A stretch of 64,000 nt of DNA from Chloracidobacterium sp. (GTDB taxonomy: Bacteria > Acidobacteriota > Blastocatellia > Pyrinomonadales > Pyrinomonadaceae): assembly GCA_016720705.1 (NCBI GenBank), contig JADKKB010000005.1, positions 248,001 to 312,000 of the forward strand, written 5' to 3'. Position numbers and translations under genes: made by a program. A model generated the notes under the pieces. The model saw only the letters and a program-made list of their open reading frames with translations. It did not search any database and was not told the DNA's origin. The stretch's first letter is position 1. Every line of letters starts with the position of its first letter. Of this stretch, positions 33,825 through 43,219 are shown one piece after another.

Positions 33825-35111
33825 ATGCGAACTATCTTTGCTCTTCTGGTTATATGTTCCGTCTCGGTTTCGGCCTTTGCAGTCGATATGTCCTCCCAGA
33901 TCAACGCGGCCACCGCCAAGGCAATGCCGCAGGTGATCGAATGGCGGCGCTACTTCCACGCACATCCGGAGCTTGGCAACCGCGAAATAAATACTGCAAA
34001 ACTAATTGCTGAGGAACTGCGAAAGCTCGGCATCGAGACTCGCACCGGAATTGCGAAAACCGGTGTTGTAGGTATTCTTAAGGGCGGTCAGCCCGGCCCG
34101 GTCATAGGATTGCGGGCAGATATTGACGGTTTGCCGGTGACCGAGAGAGTCGATGTGCCGTTTCGCTCAACCGTCAAGGCCGAATATAACGGCCAGCAGG
34201 TCGGTGTGATGCACGCTTGCGGCCACGACACCCACATTGCGATGCTGCTGGGTACGGCAACAGTACTTGCGGGAATGAAGGACAAGATAAAAGGGACAGT
34301 TGTCTTTATTTTTCAACCGGCGGAAGAAGGGGCTCCCGCGGGAGAGACCGGCGGTGCCCTGGATATGGTCAAAGAGGGCGTAATGGATAACCCGAAGATC
34401 GACGCGATATTCGGCATACATATCAACTCGGCGACCGAGATCGGAACGATCAAGTACAAGTCCGGCTCGACGATGGCGGCAAGCGACTGGTTTCAGATCA
34501 AGGTCAAGGGCCGCCAAGCACACGGTGCATACCCTTGGCAGGGAATTGATCCGATCGCTGTTGCGACCCAGATCTATACCGGTTTACAGATGATCGTCGC
34601 CCGCCAGTCCGATCTGCCAAAGGCTCCGGTCATTATCACGGTCGGGAAAATATCTGCAGGCGTCCGGGAGAATATAATCCCCGAGGAAGTCACGATGGCC
34701 GGCACGATCAGAACGCTGGATACCGAAATGCAGAACGAAGTTCACGAGCGAATAAAGCGGACGGCGACGAAGATCGCCGAGAGCATGGGAGCCACCGCCG
34801 AGGTAACTATCGACCGAAAGACGCCCGTGACCTACAATACCCCGGAACTAGTCAAAAAAATGCTCCCGTCACTCGAAAAAGCCGTGGGGAAGGGCAATGT
34901 GCACGATGCTGATTGGGTCACCGGGGCCGAGGATTTTGCATTCTATAGGGAAAAAGCTCCGGCATTTTTCTTTTTCGTTGGCGGAATGCCGAAAGGCGGC
35001 GATGAGAAGACCGTGGCGTCACACCACACTCCGGATTTCTTTATCGATGACAGTCGCCTCGACGTGGGAATTAAGGCGTTTTGCAATATTGTGTTTGATT
35101 TTGAGAAGTGA
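33825..35111 (+). CDS. Exported M20 family amidohydrolase
   Basis: The 428-residue protein begins with a signal peptide (MRTIFALLVICSVSVSAFA) and matches M20D carboxypeptidase/aminoacylase enzymes such as hippurate hydrolase and IAA-amino acid hydrolases: WRRYFHAHPELGNRE, GLRADIDGLPV, HACGHDTHIAML (metal ligands), FQPAEEG (catalytic Glu and ligand), a dimerisation domain with QAHGAYPWQGIDP, and TGAEDFAF near the end. It likely cleaves N-acylated amino acids or peptides in the periplasm with a di-metal centre. GGAG precedes the ATG at 33825; a longer frame from 33606 lacks SD and signal peptide. Confidence 0.92.
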   Translation: MRTIFALLVICSVSVSAFAVDMSSQINAATAKAMPQVIEWRRYFHAHPELGNREINTAKLIAEELRKLGIETRTGIAKTGVVGILKGGQPGPVIGLRADIDGLPVTERVDVPFRSTVKAEYNGQQVGVMHACGHDTHIAMLLGTATVLAGMKDKIKGTVVFIFQPAEEGAPAGETGGALDMVKEGVMDNPKIDAIFGIHINSATEIGTIKYKSGSTMAASDWFQIKVKGRQAHGAYPWQGIDPIAVATQIYTGLQMIVARQSDLPKAPVIITVGKISAGVRENIIPEEVTMAGTIRTLDTEMQNEVHERIKRTATKIAESMGATAEVTIDRKTPVTYNTPELVKKMLPSLEKAVGKGNVHDADWVTGAEDFAFYREKAPAFFFFVGGMPKGGDEKTVASHHTPDFFIDDSRLDVGIKAFCNIVFDFEK

Positions 35112-35128
35112 TGGCTATAAGCCTCAAA

Positions 35129-35168
35129 CGAAGAGTGTGCCGTCGCCAATGCGGAGGCACACTCTTCG
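35129..35168. terminator. Bidirectional terminator between the M20 and dps genes
   Basis: CGAAGAGTGTGCC (35129-35141) and GGCACACTCTTCG (35156-35168) form a perfect 13-bp stem with a 14-base loop between two convergent genes. There is no long U-tract on either side, so termination may not be purely intrinsic. Confidence 0.7.
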
Positions 35169-35185
35169 AATATTGCGTCTGAGGA

Positions 35186-35659
35186 CTATTGCAGGTGAGC
35201 CTCGACGAACCAGAGAAGTTTGTCGATCGAGCGAGATACGCCCGTAAGCAGATCTGCCGTGTCTGCGTCACCGAGTTCGTCCGCGGTGTCGATATCCGCT
35301 CTTACCTTTTTACCAAAGTCAGCAAGAACGTTCGATAGTGCATCCACGTGATCCGCTCCGTCCGAGATCTCGAGAGGATACTCAGCCAGTGACGAATTTT
35401 GTGCCGCTACACGAACCGTTCCGAGGGCGGTGCCGCCGAGCGTTGTGATGCGTTCGGCAATGTCGTCGACCATCGGGTCGAGTTCGGTTGCAACTTGGTC
35501 AAAAAGTTCGTGAAGGGCGATAAAATTCATTCCCTTTACATTCCAATGGGCTTGTTTTGACTGCGATTTGAGATCGAACGCGTCGGCAAGCCTTTGATTA
35601 AGTAAAGCTATCAGTTTTTCCCGTTTACCTTTTGCGATATCTATTTTTGTTTTATGCAT
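35186..35659 (-). CDS. dps: Dps family DNA-binding ferritin-like protein
   Basis: The 157-residue protein has all four Dps ferroxidase residues at family spacing: H38 (in AHWN), H50, D65 and E69. Dps forms a 12-mer that oxidises Fe(II) with peroxide and protects DNA in the cytoplasm. The N-terminus is short and basic (KTKIDIAKGKREK), which may bind DNA. It is monocistronic, with a hairpin terminator behind it and an AT-rich inverted repeat upstream that may bind a peroxide or iron regulator. Confidence 0.93.
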   Translation of the reverse strand: MHKTKIDIAKGKREKLIALLNQRLADAFDLKSQSKQAHWNVKGMNFIALHELFDQVATELDPMVDDIAERITTLGGTALGTVRVAAQNSSLAEYPLEISDGADHVDALSNVLADFGKKVRADIDTADELGDADTADLLTGVSRSIDKLLWFVEAHLQ

Positions 35660-35677
35660 AGTATTTACCTGTTATTA

Positions 35678-35704
35678 CAATAATTATTCTAATTACTATT
35701 ATTG
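35678..35704 (-). promoter_or_regulatory. AT-rich inverted repeat upstream of dps (Fur/PerR-like)
   Basis: CAATAAT and ATTATTG (35678-35684 and 35698-35704) flank 13 AT-rich bases, about 20 bases upstream of the dps start. Dps genes are often controlled by PerR, Fur or OxyR, and the TAATTATTxTAATTA-like core resembles Fur/PerR boxes. The regulator is inferred only. Confidence 0.4.
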
Positions 35705-35906
35705 TTAAAGTCAAGGCGATATATGGTTGGAGCGTGCGGCGTTGCATACCCGAGCGTTACGATCAGTCAAAAGAAAGCTAACTTATTGCACTCGATAATT
35801 GGACCACATTTGTATCGGCGGTAATCGTTAAACTTGAACATTCCGGTATGAGCCCGTTTCACATGCCTTCGAAGATCGACAGATCCTGTGCCGTTCTACA
35901 AGCGAT

Positions 35907-36608
35907 CTATCTGGCGTTCGTTCCGAAAGCAGTGGGCCGCGTCGGACGCATATTACTGGCTCCGGCGCCGCGAAAGAGCGGCGTAAAGATCCATTTGGAG
36001 TGATTTTCGATGCCATAATAGGCGATGACCGACTTACTGCGGCTTTGACTGGCAACTCCGATGAACGGAGTACTTTCGGTGAGCACCTCGGTGTCGCTAT
36101 CGTCGGGGTCGGTCGTCTCACTTTCGGTCCCGGTATTTAGAGTGTTGACCAAAACAATCGCAAAGCGGTCAAAGACCTGGCTTGGGTTCGAAGGCAAAAG
36201 GCCGCCGTTGTAATTCTGCACGCGTTTGGCAAATGGCCCCAGAGTTTGGACCTCCGCCTTTATGAGTCTCCACTTGCCGTCATCACTAAGTGGGTCGATC
36301 GCCGCAGAGGCCCGTAATATCTGCCGCTTTTTGGTTCCCTGCGGTAGCCCCTCGAGAAGGTCGTTCATCGAATTGGGTAGTTTTGCGCCGCGATAAAATT
36401 CGACGTACTGACGGATAGCGTCAGCGACCTCTTCGCCGCGGCGAATGGTCTCAAGTTCCTTTTCACGCTGAACCTCCTGCTGGATCGCGGGTGCGACCGC
36501 CAACAGTCCGATCGCGAATACGGCCATCACCGCCATTACAGCGAGCAAGGTCATTCCGCGTTCACCGCGTCTGTTACAGGTTGTCTCCATCGTCGTTGTC
36601 GTCAACAT
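35907..36608 (-). CDS. Pseudopilin-like protein (type II secretion/type IV pilus)
   Basis: The 233-residue protein has a prepilin-type N-terminus: RGERG then a hydrophobic helix starting MTLLAVMAVMAVFAIG. The Glu normally at position 5 of the mature pilin is replaced (MTLLA), as in GspK-like tip pseudopilins. The rest has a helical stalk (EVQREKELETIRRGEEVADAIRQYVEFYRG) and a C-terminal globular section. It overlaps the preceding TIG/PilP-like gene by 35 bases and is the last gene of the cluster. An ATG six codons later would give a shorter, equally plausible start. Confidence 0.72.
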   Translation of the reverse strand: MLTTTTMETTCNRRGERGMTLLAVMAVMAVFAIGLLAVAPAIQQEVQREKELETIRRGEEVADAIRQYVEFYRGAKLPNSMNDLLEGLPQGTKKRQILRASAAIDPLSDDGKWRLIKAEVQTLGPFAKRVQNYNGGLLPSNPSQVFDRFAIVLVNTLNTGTESETTDPDDSDTEVLTESTPFIGVASQSRSKSVIAYYGIENHSKWIFTPLFRGAGASNMRPTRPTAFGTNAR

Positions 36609-37662
36609 CCTTTTTGTCCGTCGGATTTCGGTTGGGCGGTTGTGGCGGCACGTACCGAGGTATATTACTCGGGATACCGGGAATATCGCCCTGCGGAATA
36701 TTGCCGGGGTTAAACGGCATAAATCCGGGATCTATTGGGTTCGCTCCGGGGCGGCCACCGGGAAAGCCGGGCGAACCGGTCGATCCGGACGTGCTTTGTT
36801 TAACAATTGCGATCTTATGCTTGAAGCCTAAACTCGTATCTTCAAATATTACCTCAGAAGCCGAGATGTTTATTAACCTAAATCGGCCTCCGACGACGTC
36901 ATTGAGGCGAGCACCGAATGGCGTTGTCTTGCCGCCCTCCAGGAAGTACGCGGTGTCGTTGTTATAGCGCTTTCGGGCGATCATTCCAATATATTGGAAT
37001 GTCGGCCGCGGCGGTGCCTGAACCTGGAAGATCACCTGATTAGAATATTTTTTGCCGTCCGGCGTCTGGATGATTATCTGCCTCGGGCCTTCCTGTGCAA
37101 TAAAGTTTGCCGGAATATCGGCCATCAACTTCTGGGCACTTATGAATGTTGTCGGTATCTCGCTCTGGCTGAAATAAATTCGGGCTTCGGGCGTGAAACG
37201 GTCGCCGTTGATCTCGAGCTTAAAACTCTTTGAGCCGGCGAAAACGTTCTGCGGCATCATAAATCCGACGAGCATCTCCGGCGTAGGCGTCGGCACGGGC
37301 GTCGGCGGCGGAGTTGACGGCGGCAATGGTGTCGGGCTGTATGGGGTCGGTAGCGGCGGTTCGTAAAACGCAAAAATATTGCGTCCGGCGTCGGGTGCAT
37401 ATGCGTTTCCCGGACGATAGTCTATCGGCGTCGTTTGGTATGCAAAATCCTGCTCGGTCGCTGACGGCATCTCGATATCCTTGCGAGTGCCGGCAGGCGT
37501 CGCCTTTGGCGTCGGCGTTGCCTTTGAGGCGGCCGACGAATTGCCGCCAAATAGACTGCGGCCAAAGGCGAAGTAGAGCGCCGCAATAGCAAGTAAGCCG
37601 AGCAGCGAGGCCGCGATCAGCTTGTTACGTTCTGCAGTGGTTTTGCCTGCGGTTACTGCCAT
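36574..37662 (-). CDS. Membrane-anchored TIG/PilP-like secretion protein
   Basis: The 362-residue protein has one N-terminal membrane helix (about 16-36), a long Pro/Thr-rich linker (about 45-130, repeated TPxP units), a region resembling an IPT/TIG immunoglobulin-like domain (about 130-215: SFKLEINGDRFTPEARIYF...), and a PilP/GspC-like HR domain (about 215-275: FQYIGMIARKRYNNDTAYFLEGGKTTPFGARLNDVVGGRF). The last 75 residues are Gly/Pro-rich and end in an acidic Asp tail. By position after PilN and PilO genes it should link the inner-membrane platform to the secretin. Confidence 0.65.
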   Translation of the reverse strand: MAVTAGKTTAERNKLIAASLLGLLAIAALYFAFGRSLFGGNSSAASKATPTPKATPAGTRKDIEMPSATEQDFAYQTTPIDYRPGNAYAPDAGRNIFAFYEPPLPTPYSPTPLPPSTPPPTPVPTPTPEMLVGFMMPQNVFAGSKSFKLEINGDRFTPEARIYFSQSEIPTTFISAQKLMADIPANFIAQEGPRQIIIQTPDGKKYSNQVIFQVQAPPRPTFQYIGMIARKRYNNDTAYFLEGGKTTPFGARLNDVVGGRFRLINISASEVIFEDTSLGFKHKIAIVKQSTSGSTGSPGFPGGRPGANPIDPGFMPFNPGNIPQGDIPGIPSNIPRYVPPQPPNRNPTDKKDVDDNDDGDNL

Positions 37663-37666
37663 TGCG

Positions 37667-38548
37667 TTACTGATTAGTCCCCTTATCGATCATCGGTGCG
37701 TAATTGGCACGGCGGAAATAGGCCGCGAGTTCGAGATGAAGAGCGACGATCTCACCGTGTGTCTTACCCTTAGGTTTTGCAACGCCGGTTTGTCCGACAT
37801 CGGGCTTGCCGGTGCCCGGAAAGCCGCCGATAGATCCATCACCGCCAGGTTGCACAGCGGGCGGTTTGGTCAGGTCCGGCTTGGCATCGGTCTCGGAATC
37901 AGAAGGCTCGATTTCGACAGTACTAACGACTACAAATTCATTGCCGGTCTCTAGGTCGCGTATGAACCGCCGCAAACTCTGGTAAGAACCTTCGACGGTC
38001 ATCGTCACATAGATACCCGGAAACAGGCTGCGAAATTTGGCACGCCCTCGTTCCTCATCGGTCACGTTTTCCTTATTGGCGTCCGCAGTCTCAAGGTTTT
38101 GGTAATCGGGGCCCGTGGTATTGGTCAGGCCATAGGCAAGGATCAGCGAATTGATACGTTGATAGAGTGCCGAGCGGCCATTTACCGACGGCGGTAGAAA
38201 CCTGGTTTCAAAATCGTCAACACTTGCCAGTAGCTTCCCGACCTGAGCTTCGGTGGTAGTGATCTCACCGTATTTGGTCTTGGCGGATAGTTTCTCAGCC
38301 TCGAGGCGATCCGCCTCCGAGCGGTTTCGGGCGAGCTCACGCCCCGCCGGAGCGATTGCAAATATATATAGCAAAACTACGAGGCCAAGCGCCACCGCAC
38401 CACCCGCAAGGGCGGCAACCTCGACCGGGCCCCACATACCACCGGCGACCTTTCGCGGACGACGCGCCAAAACCTCCGGAGTAACCGGAGCGAGATGTGC
38501 CGGCGGCAATTCGACTGTTTCAATGTCGGTCGCTTCGATCTCAGCCAT
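37667..38548 (-). CDS. PilO/GspM-like inner-membrane protein
   Basis: The 293-residue protein has a cytoplasmic N-terminus of about 48 residues, one membrane helix (about 49-72), a coiled coil (about 74-110, RNRSEADRLEAEKLSAKTKYG) and a ferredoxin-like periplasmic domain (about 115-215) with VTMTVEGSYQSLRRFIRDLE, the PilO pattern. The C-terminal 70 residues are Pro/Gly-rich. PilO pairs with PilN in type IV pilus or type II secretion platforms. The start overlaps the pilN-like stop (TAATG). Confidence 0.72.
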   Translation of the reverse strand: MAEIEATDIETVELPPAHLAPVTPEVLARRPRKVAGGMWGPVEVAALAGGAVALGLVVLLYIFAIAPAGRELARNRSEADRLEAEKLSAKTKYGEITTTEAQVGKLLASVDDFETRFLPPSVNGRSALYQRINSLILAYGLTNTTGPDYQNLETADANKENVTDEERGRAKFRSLFPGIYVTMTVEGSYQSLRRFIRDLETGNEFVVVSTVEIEPSDSETDAKPDLTKPPAVQPGGDGSIGGFPGTGKPDVGQTGVAKPKGKTHGEIVALHLELAAYFRRANYAPMIDKGTNQ

Positions 38549-39171
38549 TACCGGGCACCTCCGGGATTATTCTCAGCAACGTCGGTCGCAGGTGCGGACG
38601 AATATCCGTATCCGGGCGAGTAGATCAGCCGCAGGGTATATTCGGTATAGATCATACGTTCGTTCTTTTGCAGATCCTGGCCGCGTAGTTCGGCTTGGAA
38701 AAGTCCGGAATTGTGCATATTGTCGATCATAGTCCTCACGGCAGGATAATCGCGGCTAAGCACTCCAAATTCGAGATCGGCTTTGACGCGTCCTTCGTCA
38801 TTGTAAATATTCCGAACTGCGATCCGCGATGCGGAAACTGATCCGGGCAGCACACCCTCGAGATCGGCAAATAGACGTGACCAGACAAAGGTCTTATTCG
38901 CGACGAGCTTATGCGAGGCCGACAAGATCGCCTTTTGCTCGGGAGTAAGTTGCTGCTGGACCTTTTCGCCCTCGCCCTTGAGTTGTTTGATCTCAGCCTC
39001 GGTACGTGCATTTTGCTCGGCAAGCAGTTTATTGGTGTCCGCGGTCTGCTTCCAATACGCGAGGCTCACGACCAGCCCCACCGCCGCCGTAAACAGCAGG
39101 AGAGCCGCGAGTAAAAACGGTAACGCCCGGTTTCTAAAGGGCTTGGTTGCTAGATTGAGAGTGTTGATCAC
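38548..39171 (-). CDS. PilN/GspL-like inner-membrane protein
   Basis: The 207-residue protein begins MINTLNLATKPFRNR, close to the PilN signature INLLP/NLA-KPFxNR, followed by one membrane helix (about 18-40), a coiled coil (about 42-75) and a periplasmic ferredoxin-like fold (about 85-185). The start is GTG, with GGAG upstream. It is the first gene of a four-gene minus-strand cluster. A PilM-like cytoplasmic partner is not adjacent. Confidence 0.75.
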   Translation of the reverse strand: MINTLNLATKPFRNRALPFLLAALLLFTAAVGLVVSLAYWKQTADTNKLLAEQNARTEAEIKQLKGEGEKVQQQLTPEQKAILSASHKLVANKTFVWSRLFADLEGVLPGSVSASRIAVRNIYNDEGRVKADLEFGVLSRDYPAVRTMIDNMHNSGLFQAELRGQDLQKNERMIYTEYTLRLIYSPGYGYSSAPATDVAENNPGGAR

Positions 39172-39512
39172 CTAATATCCTACTCCAGAAAAATACATCG
39201 GGTATCACCGGCGGAGCTCTTCCGGACAAAGCACGAGTTTACCACGAACACACGCAGTTTCTAACACGCCGAACATCAGAAAAAGGTTGCAAATTCGTTT
39301 GTTAATGATGCGGGTATTCGCCGTTGCTAAAACCGACTCGGTGGATAATGTAGCAGAGACGTTGGAATGGAATAATTAGAAAATGTGGATAGCTGAATGC
39401 GGCACTGACGGAGTGGATCGTATTTCGCGGCGATCATCTCCCGCCGGTCACCCCGACTGCGAACGATCCGGAGCCGTCGATCGGACAGCCAAACCAACTT
39501 TTGATGTCAAGC
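39172..39512. other. Intergenic region, 341 bp, upstream of the pilN-like gene
   Basis: This gap between the diguanylate cyclase stop and the pilN-like start must contain the pil-cluster promoter on the minus strand. I found no clear promoter, terminator or ORF with coding character; the plus-strand frame 39383-39685 runs antisense into the cyclase gene and looks like a shadow. Confidence 0.4.
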
Positions 39513-40445
39513 TCAACGGCGCCGCGATGGCAGGTGACGCGATAGTTCTTCGTGTGTCATATCGCGATATGCGGCAACGCGATTGCGGCCGTCGCGTTTC
39601 GCGCGGTATAGAGCAGAGTCAGCCATTTCTACAAGTTCGATCGGGTCGGACGAATCTTCGGGAAAAGATGCGACGCCGATGCTGACCGTAATATGGTGCT
39701 TTTCGGAGGTGCGGCCGGGTTGGACCACGCTAAACTCGCGGCGCTCGATCGAGGCACGCATCCGCTCCGCGGCAACTAATGCCTGTGGCATTTCAGCGTC
39801 GAGCAGGAATGCGGCAAATTCGTCCCCGCCAAATCGGGCCGCGGCATCACCGCTGCGCAAGTCGGCCATTATCGATAGCCCGATCTCCTCGATCGTTTTG
39901 CTGCCGGTAAGGTGGCCGTATTTGTCATTAACGCCCTTGAAATGGTCGCCGTCCATCATCAGCACACAGAACGGTCGATTCTCGGTGGTCGCCCGACTTG
40001 CCTCACGCCGAAGCTCAGAAAAGAAAGATCGGCTTGATAGAAGCCCCGTAAGATCGTCGTGCGAGATCAAACGGTGGATCTGGCGTTGGTACTCCCGATC
40101 GATCTCGTCCAGCAGGTCAAATCGCAAAAGCGTCTCACCGATCGCGATCTTGTCGCCGTTGGTCAAACGACTCATCGTGATCCGATCACCATTGAGAAAG
40201 GTGCCATTTCGCGAATTGAGATCGGACAAGAAGTACTGACTGCTGCCGGTCGACGGATCGATCTGTGTTGTCACGCGGGCGTGCTGACGTGAGACTTGCG
40301 TATCATTGACACGAACGTCGGCCTCGAGTGCTCGTCCAAGGATGACCTCCTCGCGTTCCAGGGGAATCGGAACGGCGATCAATTCGCCGCTAAGGAAAAC
40401 CAAAGCTGGACGAATGTCACGGCGCTTTATCTCAATATCGTTCAT
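39513..40445 (-). CDS. FHA-GGDEF diguanylate cyclase
   Basis: The 310-residue protein has an N-terminal FHA domain (about 20-105, with GRALEADV, SRQHARV and NSRNGTFLNG) and a C-terminal GGDEF domain (about 125-295). The active site RFGGDEF is intact, and RSGD five residues before it is a product-inhibition site, so it should make cyclic di-GMP and be feedback-inhibited. The FHA domain suggests activation by a phosphothreonine partner, for example a Ser/Thr kinase such as the one at 58261. It lies upstream of the pilus/secretion cluster and next to the exopolysaccharide locus, both common c-di-GMP targets. Confidence 0.9.
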   Translation of the reverse strand: MNDIEIKRRDIRPALVFLSGELIAVPIPLEREEVILGRALEADVRVNDTQVSRQHARVTTQIDPSTGSSQYFLSDLNSRNGTFLNGDRITMSRLTNGDKIAIGETLLRFDLLDEIDREYQRQIHRLISHDDLTGLLSSRSFFSELRREASRATTENRPFCVLMMDGDHFKGVNDKYGHLTGSKTIEEIGLSIMADLRSGDAAARFGGDEFAAFLLDAEMPQALVAAERMRASIERREFSVVQPGRTSEKHHITVSIGVASFPEDSSDPIELVEMADSALYRAKRDGRNRVAAYRDMTHEELSRHLPSRRR

Positions 40446-40668
40446 ACAATCGGCGGATGGTGTGAAAGGGACGCCAACACTTAGAATAACCGATTTGATC
40501 GGACTGCGCCACCCTTATTTTTGAGTGAAAGTCAACCTTTCGTCAGCGTGTTAAATTTGTTTAACTTGTACAAAATACTGAAATAAACGCCCGATTCGGT
40601 ATATGATTTAGAGATGCTTTGCGAGTCGATCGCCCATCGATGAGCAAGCGTGCATTTTGGAGTGCCAA

Positions 40669-41550
40669 ATGTCAGAACTAATCTCTACCGCCAAAGATCC
40701 GGGATTGATCTTTGATGTCGGGCTGCACCACGGCCAGGACACGGATCACTATCTCAAAAAAGGCTTCCGAGTGGTAGCCTTTGAGGCCGACCCTACAAAT
40801 GCTCAATTTTGCCGCGATCGATTTGCCGCAGCGATCGCTGATAGACGATTGACCATCGTCGAGGGAGCCATAGCCGAGACCTACGCTCAGTCCGACAGCG
40901 GTCGGGTTGTCAAATTTTATCGTAATGAGAATCATACGCTGTGGGGTAGCACCTCCGAGGACTGGGCTGTCCGAAATGAGGTTCTCGGGACGACAAATGA
41001 GATCATCAGCGTACCCGCTATCGATTTCACCGAACAGATCGAACGCTTTGGGGTGCCGCATTATCTTAAAGCGGACATTGTGGGCTCTGAGGTGATATGC
41101 CTGCGAGCGATGCTGCGATTTGAGCAAAAGCCGGACTATATCTCCATACGGTCGGAGAAATTGGTATTTCGCCGTTTAGAGTATGAGTTTGATCTGCTTG
41201 AGCAACTCGGATATGACGGTTTTAAGGCGATAAAGCAGGATTTTGACCACATACAAAGCGAGTTGCCGGCAGACAATGGCTATGCTTTCCACACCTTTGA
41301 AGAAGGTGCTTCGGGGCCGTTTGGTGAGGAAACTCCGGGCCGTTGGCGTTCGCGTGAGGATGTCCTCAGCCGGTATCGAACGGTATTTATCAAATACTGG
41401 CTATTCGGCGATTACTCGTATCTGATCCAGACTGTCCGAGGCCGAAAGCTGATCGCCAATCTGGAACGTGTGGTTCGCCGCTCGATCCCGGGCTGGTATG
41501 ACACGCACGCCCGCCATCGCTCCCTTGCAGGAGGCCCGACCAGCGAATGA
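40669..41550 (+). CDS. FkbM-family SAM-dependent methyltransferase
   Basis: The 293-residue protein has the class I methyltransferase motif LIFDVGLHHGQDTDHYLKKG (about 13-32) with VVAFEADP (about 36-43), and FkbM-like middle elements. FkbM enzymes O-methylate sugars or polyketides. GGAG six bases upstream supports the ATG at 40669 rather than a TTG at 40657. As first gene of the plus-strand exopolysaccharide locus it likely methylates a sugar of the repeat unit. It overlaps the flippase gene by four bases. Confidence 0.8.
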   Translation: MSELISTAKDPGLIFDVGLHHGQDTDHYLKKGFRVVAFEADPTNAQFCRDRFAAAIADRRLTIVEGAIAETYAQSDSGRVVKFYRNENHTLWGSTSEDWAVRNEVLGTTNEIISVPAIDFTEQIERFGVPHYLKADIVGSEVICLRAMLRFEQKPDYISIRSEKLVFRRLEYEFDLLEQLGYDGFKAIKQDFDHIQSELPADNGYAFHTFEEGASGPFGEETPGRWRSREDVLSRYRTVFIKYWLFGDYSYLIQTVRGRKLIANLERVVRRSIPGWYDTHARHRSLAGGPTSE

Positions 41551-43148
41551 ATAAAGCTGAGGCGGCAACCCAATCATTGAAACAGCAAAGCGCTTGGCTG
41601 CTCGGGGCCAAGGTCATCGGCTTTGGCTTTAGTTTCGTATTGCCTCTGCTGATCGTAAGGTACCTGACGCAGGACGAGGTCGGGCATTATCGCGAGGCAT
41701 TTCAGGTAATTATGAACGCGATCGTGATCTTGCCGCTCGGGTTTTCGATGAGTTCATTTTATTTTCTGGCGAGAGAGACGGCCGACCGCCGCGGGGCCGC
41801 AATTCTAAATATTCTGCTGTTTAATTTCGTCGTCGGCGGGATTGCCTGTGTAACCCTATTTCTATACCCGCAATTGATCGGGAACATATTCAAGAGTGCG
41901 GAACTCACGCAACTCGGCCCGCTGATCGGGGTCGTTATTTGGATCTGGGTATTTTCGACCTTTCTCGAAACGGTGGCAATCGCCAATCAGGAAGCAAAGG
42001 TCGCAACCGTATTTATCGTCCTTGCACAGTTCAGCAAGACACTTCTAATGGGATCGGCCGTGTTCCTATTTGCTACGGTCGAATCGTTTATCTACGCGGC
42101 GATGATTCAGGGCTTGATTCAATCCTGCATTTTATTTTGGTATTTGAAGTCAAGATTTCCGAGGTTTTGGACGAAATTCGAGTTGGGGTTTTTTAAGGAT
42201 CAGATGGTGTACGCCATCCCGTTCGGAGTCGCGGGCATTCTGTGGATGCTTCAAAACGACATACATAACTATTTCGTCGGATACAAATTCACTTCCGCAG
42301 AGTATGCGATCTACGCTTACGGTTGTTTCGAAGTACCCCTGATAGCGATGTTGGCCGAGTCGGTGACTGCGGTTCTAATACCGCGAATGAACACGCTACA
42401 GGTCGTGGGTGATAAGGAAGAGATGATCCGTTTGACCGCAAGGGCGATGCAAAAGCTTGCGTTCTTCTATTTTCCGATCTATGCCTTTCTGCTCATTACC
42501 GCACAGACGTTTATCATTACGCTCTTTACGACCAATTATCAGCAAAGTGCGTCAATATTCGTAATTAACATCACTATTCTGCCGTTCAGCATTCTCATTA
42601 CTGATCCGATCGTTCGCTCGTATAAGGAGCTCGGCAGGCTGTTTTTGGTCACACGAGTCGCCGTTCTCCTGACTTTGGTGACGGTGCTCTACTATGGACT
42701 TGAGCATTTCGGCCTGACCGGAATGATCACTGCGGCGGTCGGGGCCATAATTTTGGAAAAGATCATCGCAGAGACGATGGTTATACGAAAGCTCGGGCTT
42801 GGAATGCATCACCTACCGCTGATGACCGACGTTCTCAAGACGGCTGTCATTTGCGTCGCCGCCGGGATCGTGACGTATTTTGTTTACGAAAACATCAAGG
42901 TCGTTGTCGAAACAACCGGTGAACATCTAGCTCGGGAGATTTTTTCTACACAGAAATTAGCGATATTGAATTTTGTTGGCGGCAGCCTCGTGCTGTTTAT
43001 TTCCGCTGCTGTATTTGCTCCGATATACTTATTTTTGGCAAACCTCTGGGGCGTCATTGAAGAAGACGAAAAGCAGAGTGTCAGAGCCTTGATCAGCCGC
43101 ATCTTATCCCGACGCCGGGCGGAGCCAATATCACAGGGCGATGCGTAA
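41547..43148 (+). CDS. Wzx-like polysaccharide flippase
   Basis: The 533-residue protein has 12-14 membrane helices and the MOP/polysaccharide-synthase layout: AWLLGAKVIGFGFSFVLPLLIVRYLTQDEVGHYREAFQ at its N-terminus (about 15-52), and paired helices through to about 500. It should move lipid-linked repeat units to the periplasmic face of the inner membrane. Coupled to the FkbM gene by an ATGA overlap. Confidence 0.88.
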   Translation: MNKAEAATQSLKQQSAWLLGAKVIGFGFSFVLPLLIVRYLTQDEVGHYREAFQVIMNAIVILPLGFSMSSFYFLARETADRRGAAILNILLFNFVVGGIACVTLFLYPQLIGNIFKSAELTQLGPLIGVVIWIWVFSTFLETVAIANQEAKVATVFIVLAQFSKTLLMGSAVFLFATVESFIYAAMIQGLIQSCILFWYLKSRFPRFWTKFELGFFKDQMVYAIPFGVAGILWMLQNDIHNYFVGYKFTSAEYAIYAYGCFEVPLIAMLAESVTAVLIPRMNTLQVVGDKEEMIRLTARAMQKLAFFYFPIYAFLLITAQTFIITLFTTNYQQSASIFVINITILPFSILITDPIVRSYKELGRLFLVTRVAVLLTLVTVLYYGLEHFGLTGMITAAVGAIILEKIIAETMVIRKLGLGMHHLPLMTDVLKTAVICVAAGIVTYFVYENIKVVVETTGEHLAREIFSTQKLAILNFVGGSLVLFISAAVFAPIYLFLANLWGVIEEDEKQSVRALISRILSRRRAEPISQGDA

Positions 43149-43219
43149 GATGTACTGAATTGAACGGGCGGTTACGTTAGCGGAATGCGCAATCGATGAG
43201 AATATTTTTCGACCTATAA

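Noticed and set aside
39383..39685. Plus-strand ORF between the pil cluster and the cyclase
   Set aside because: It runs antisense into the GGDEF gene and shows no coding character.
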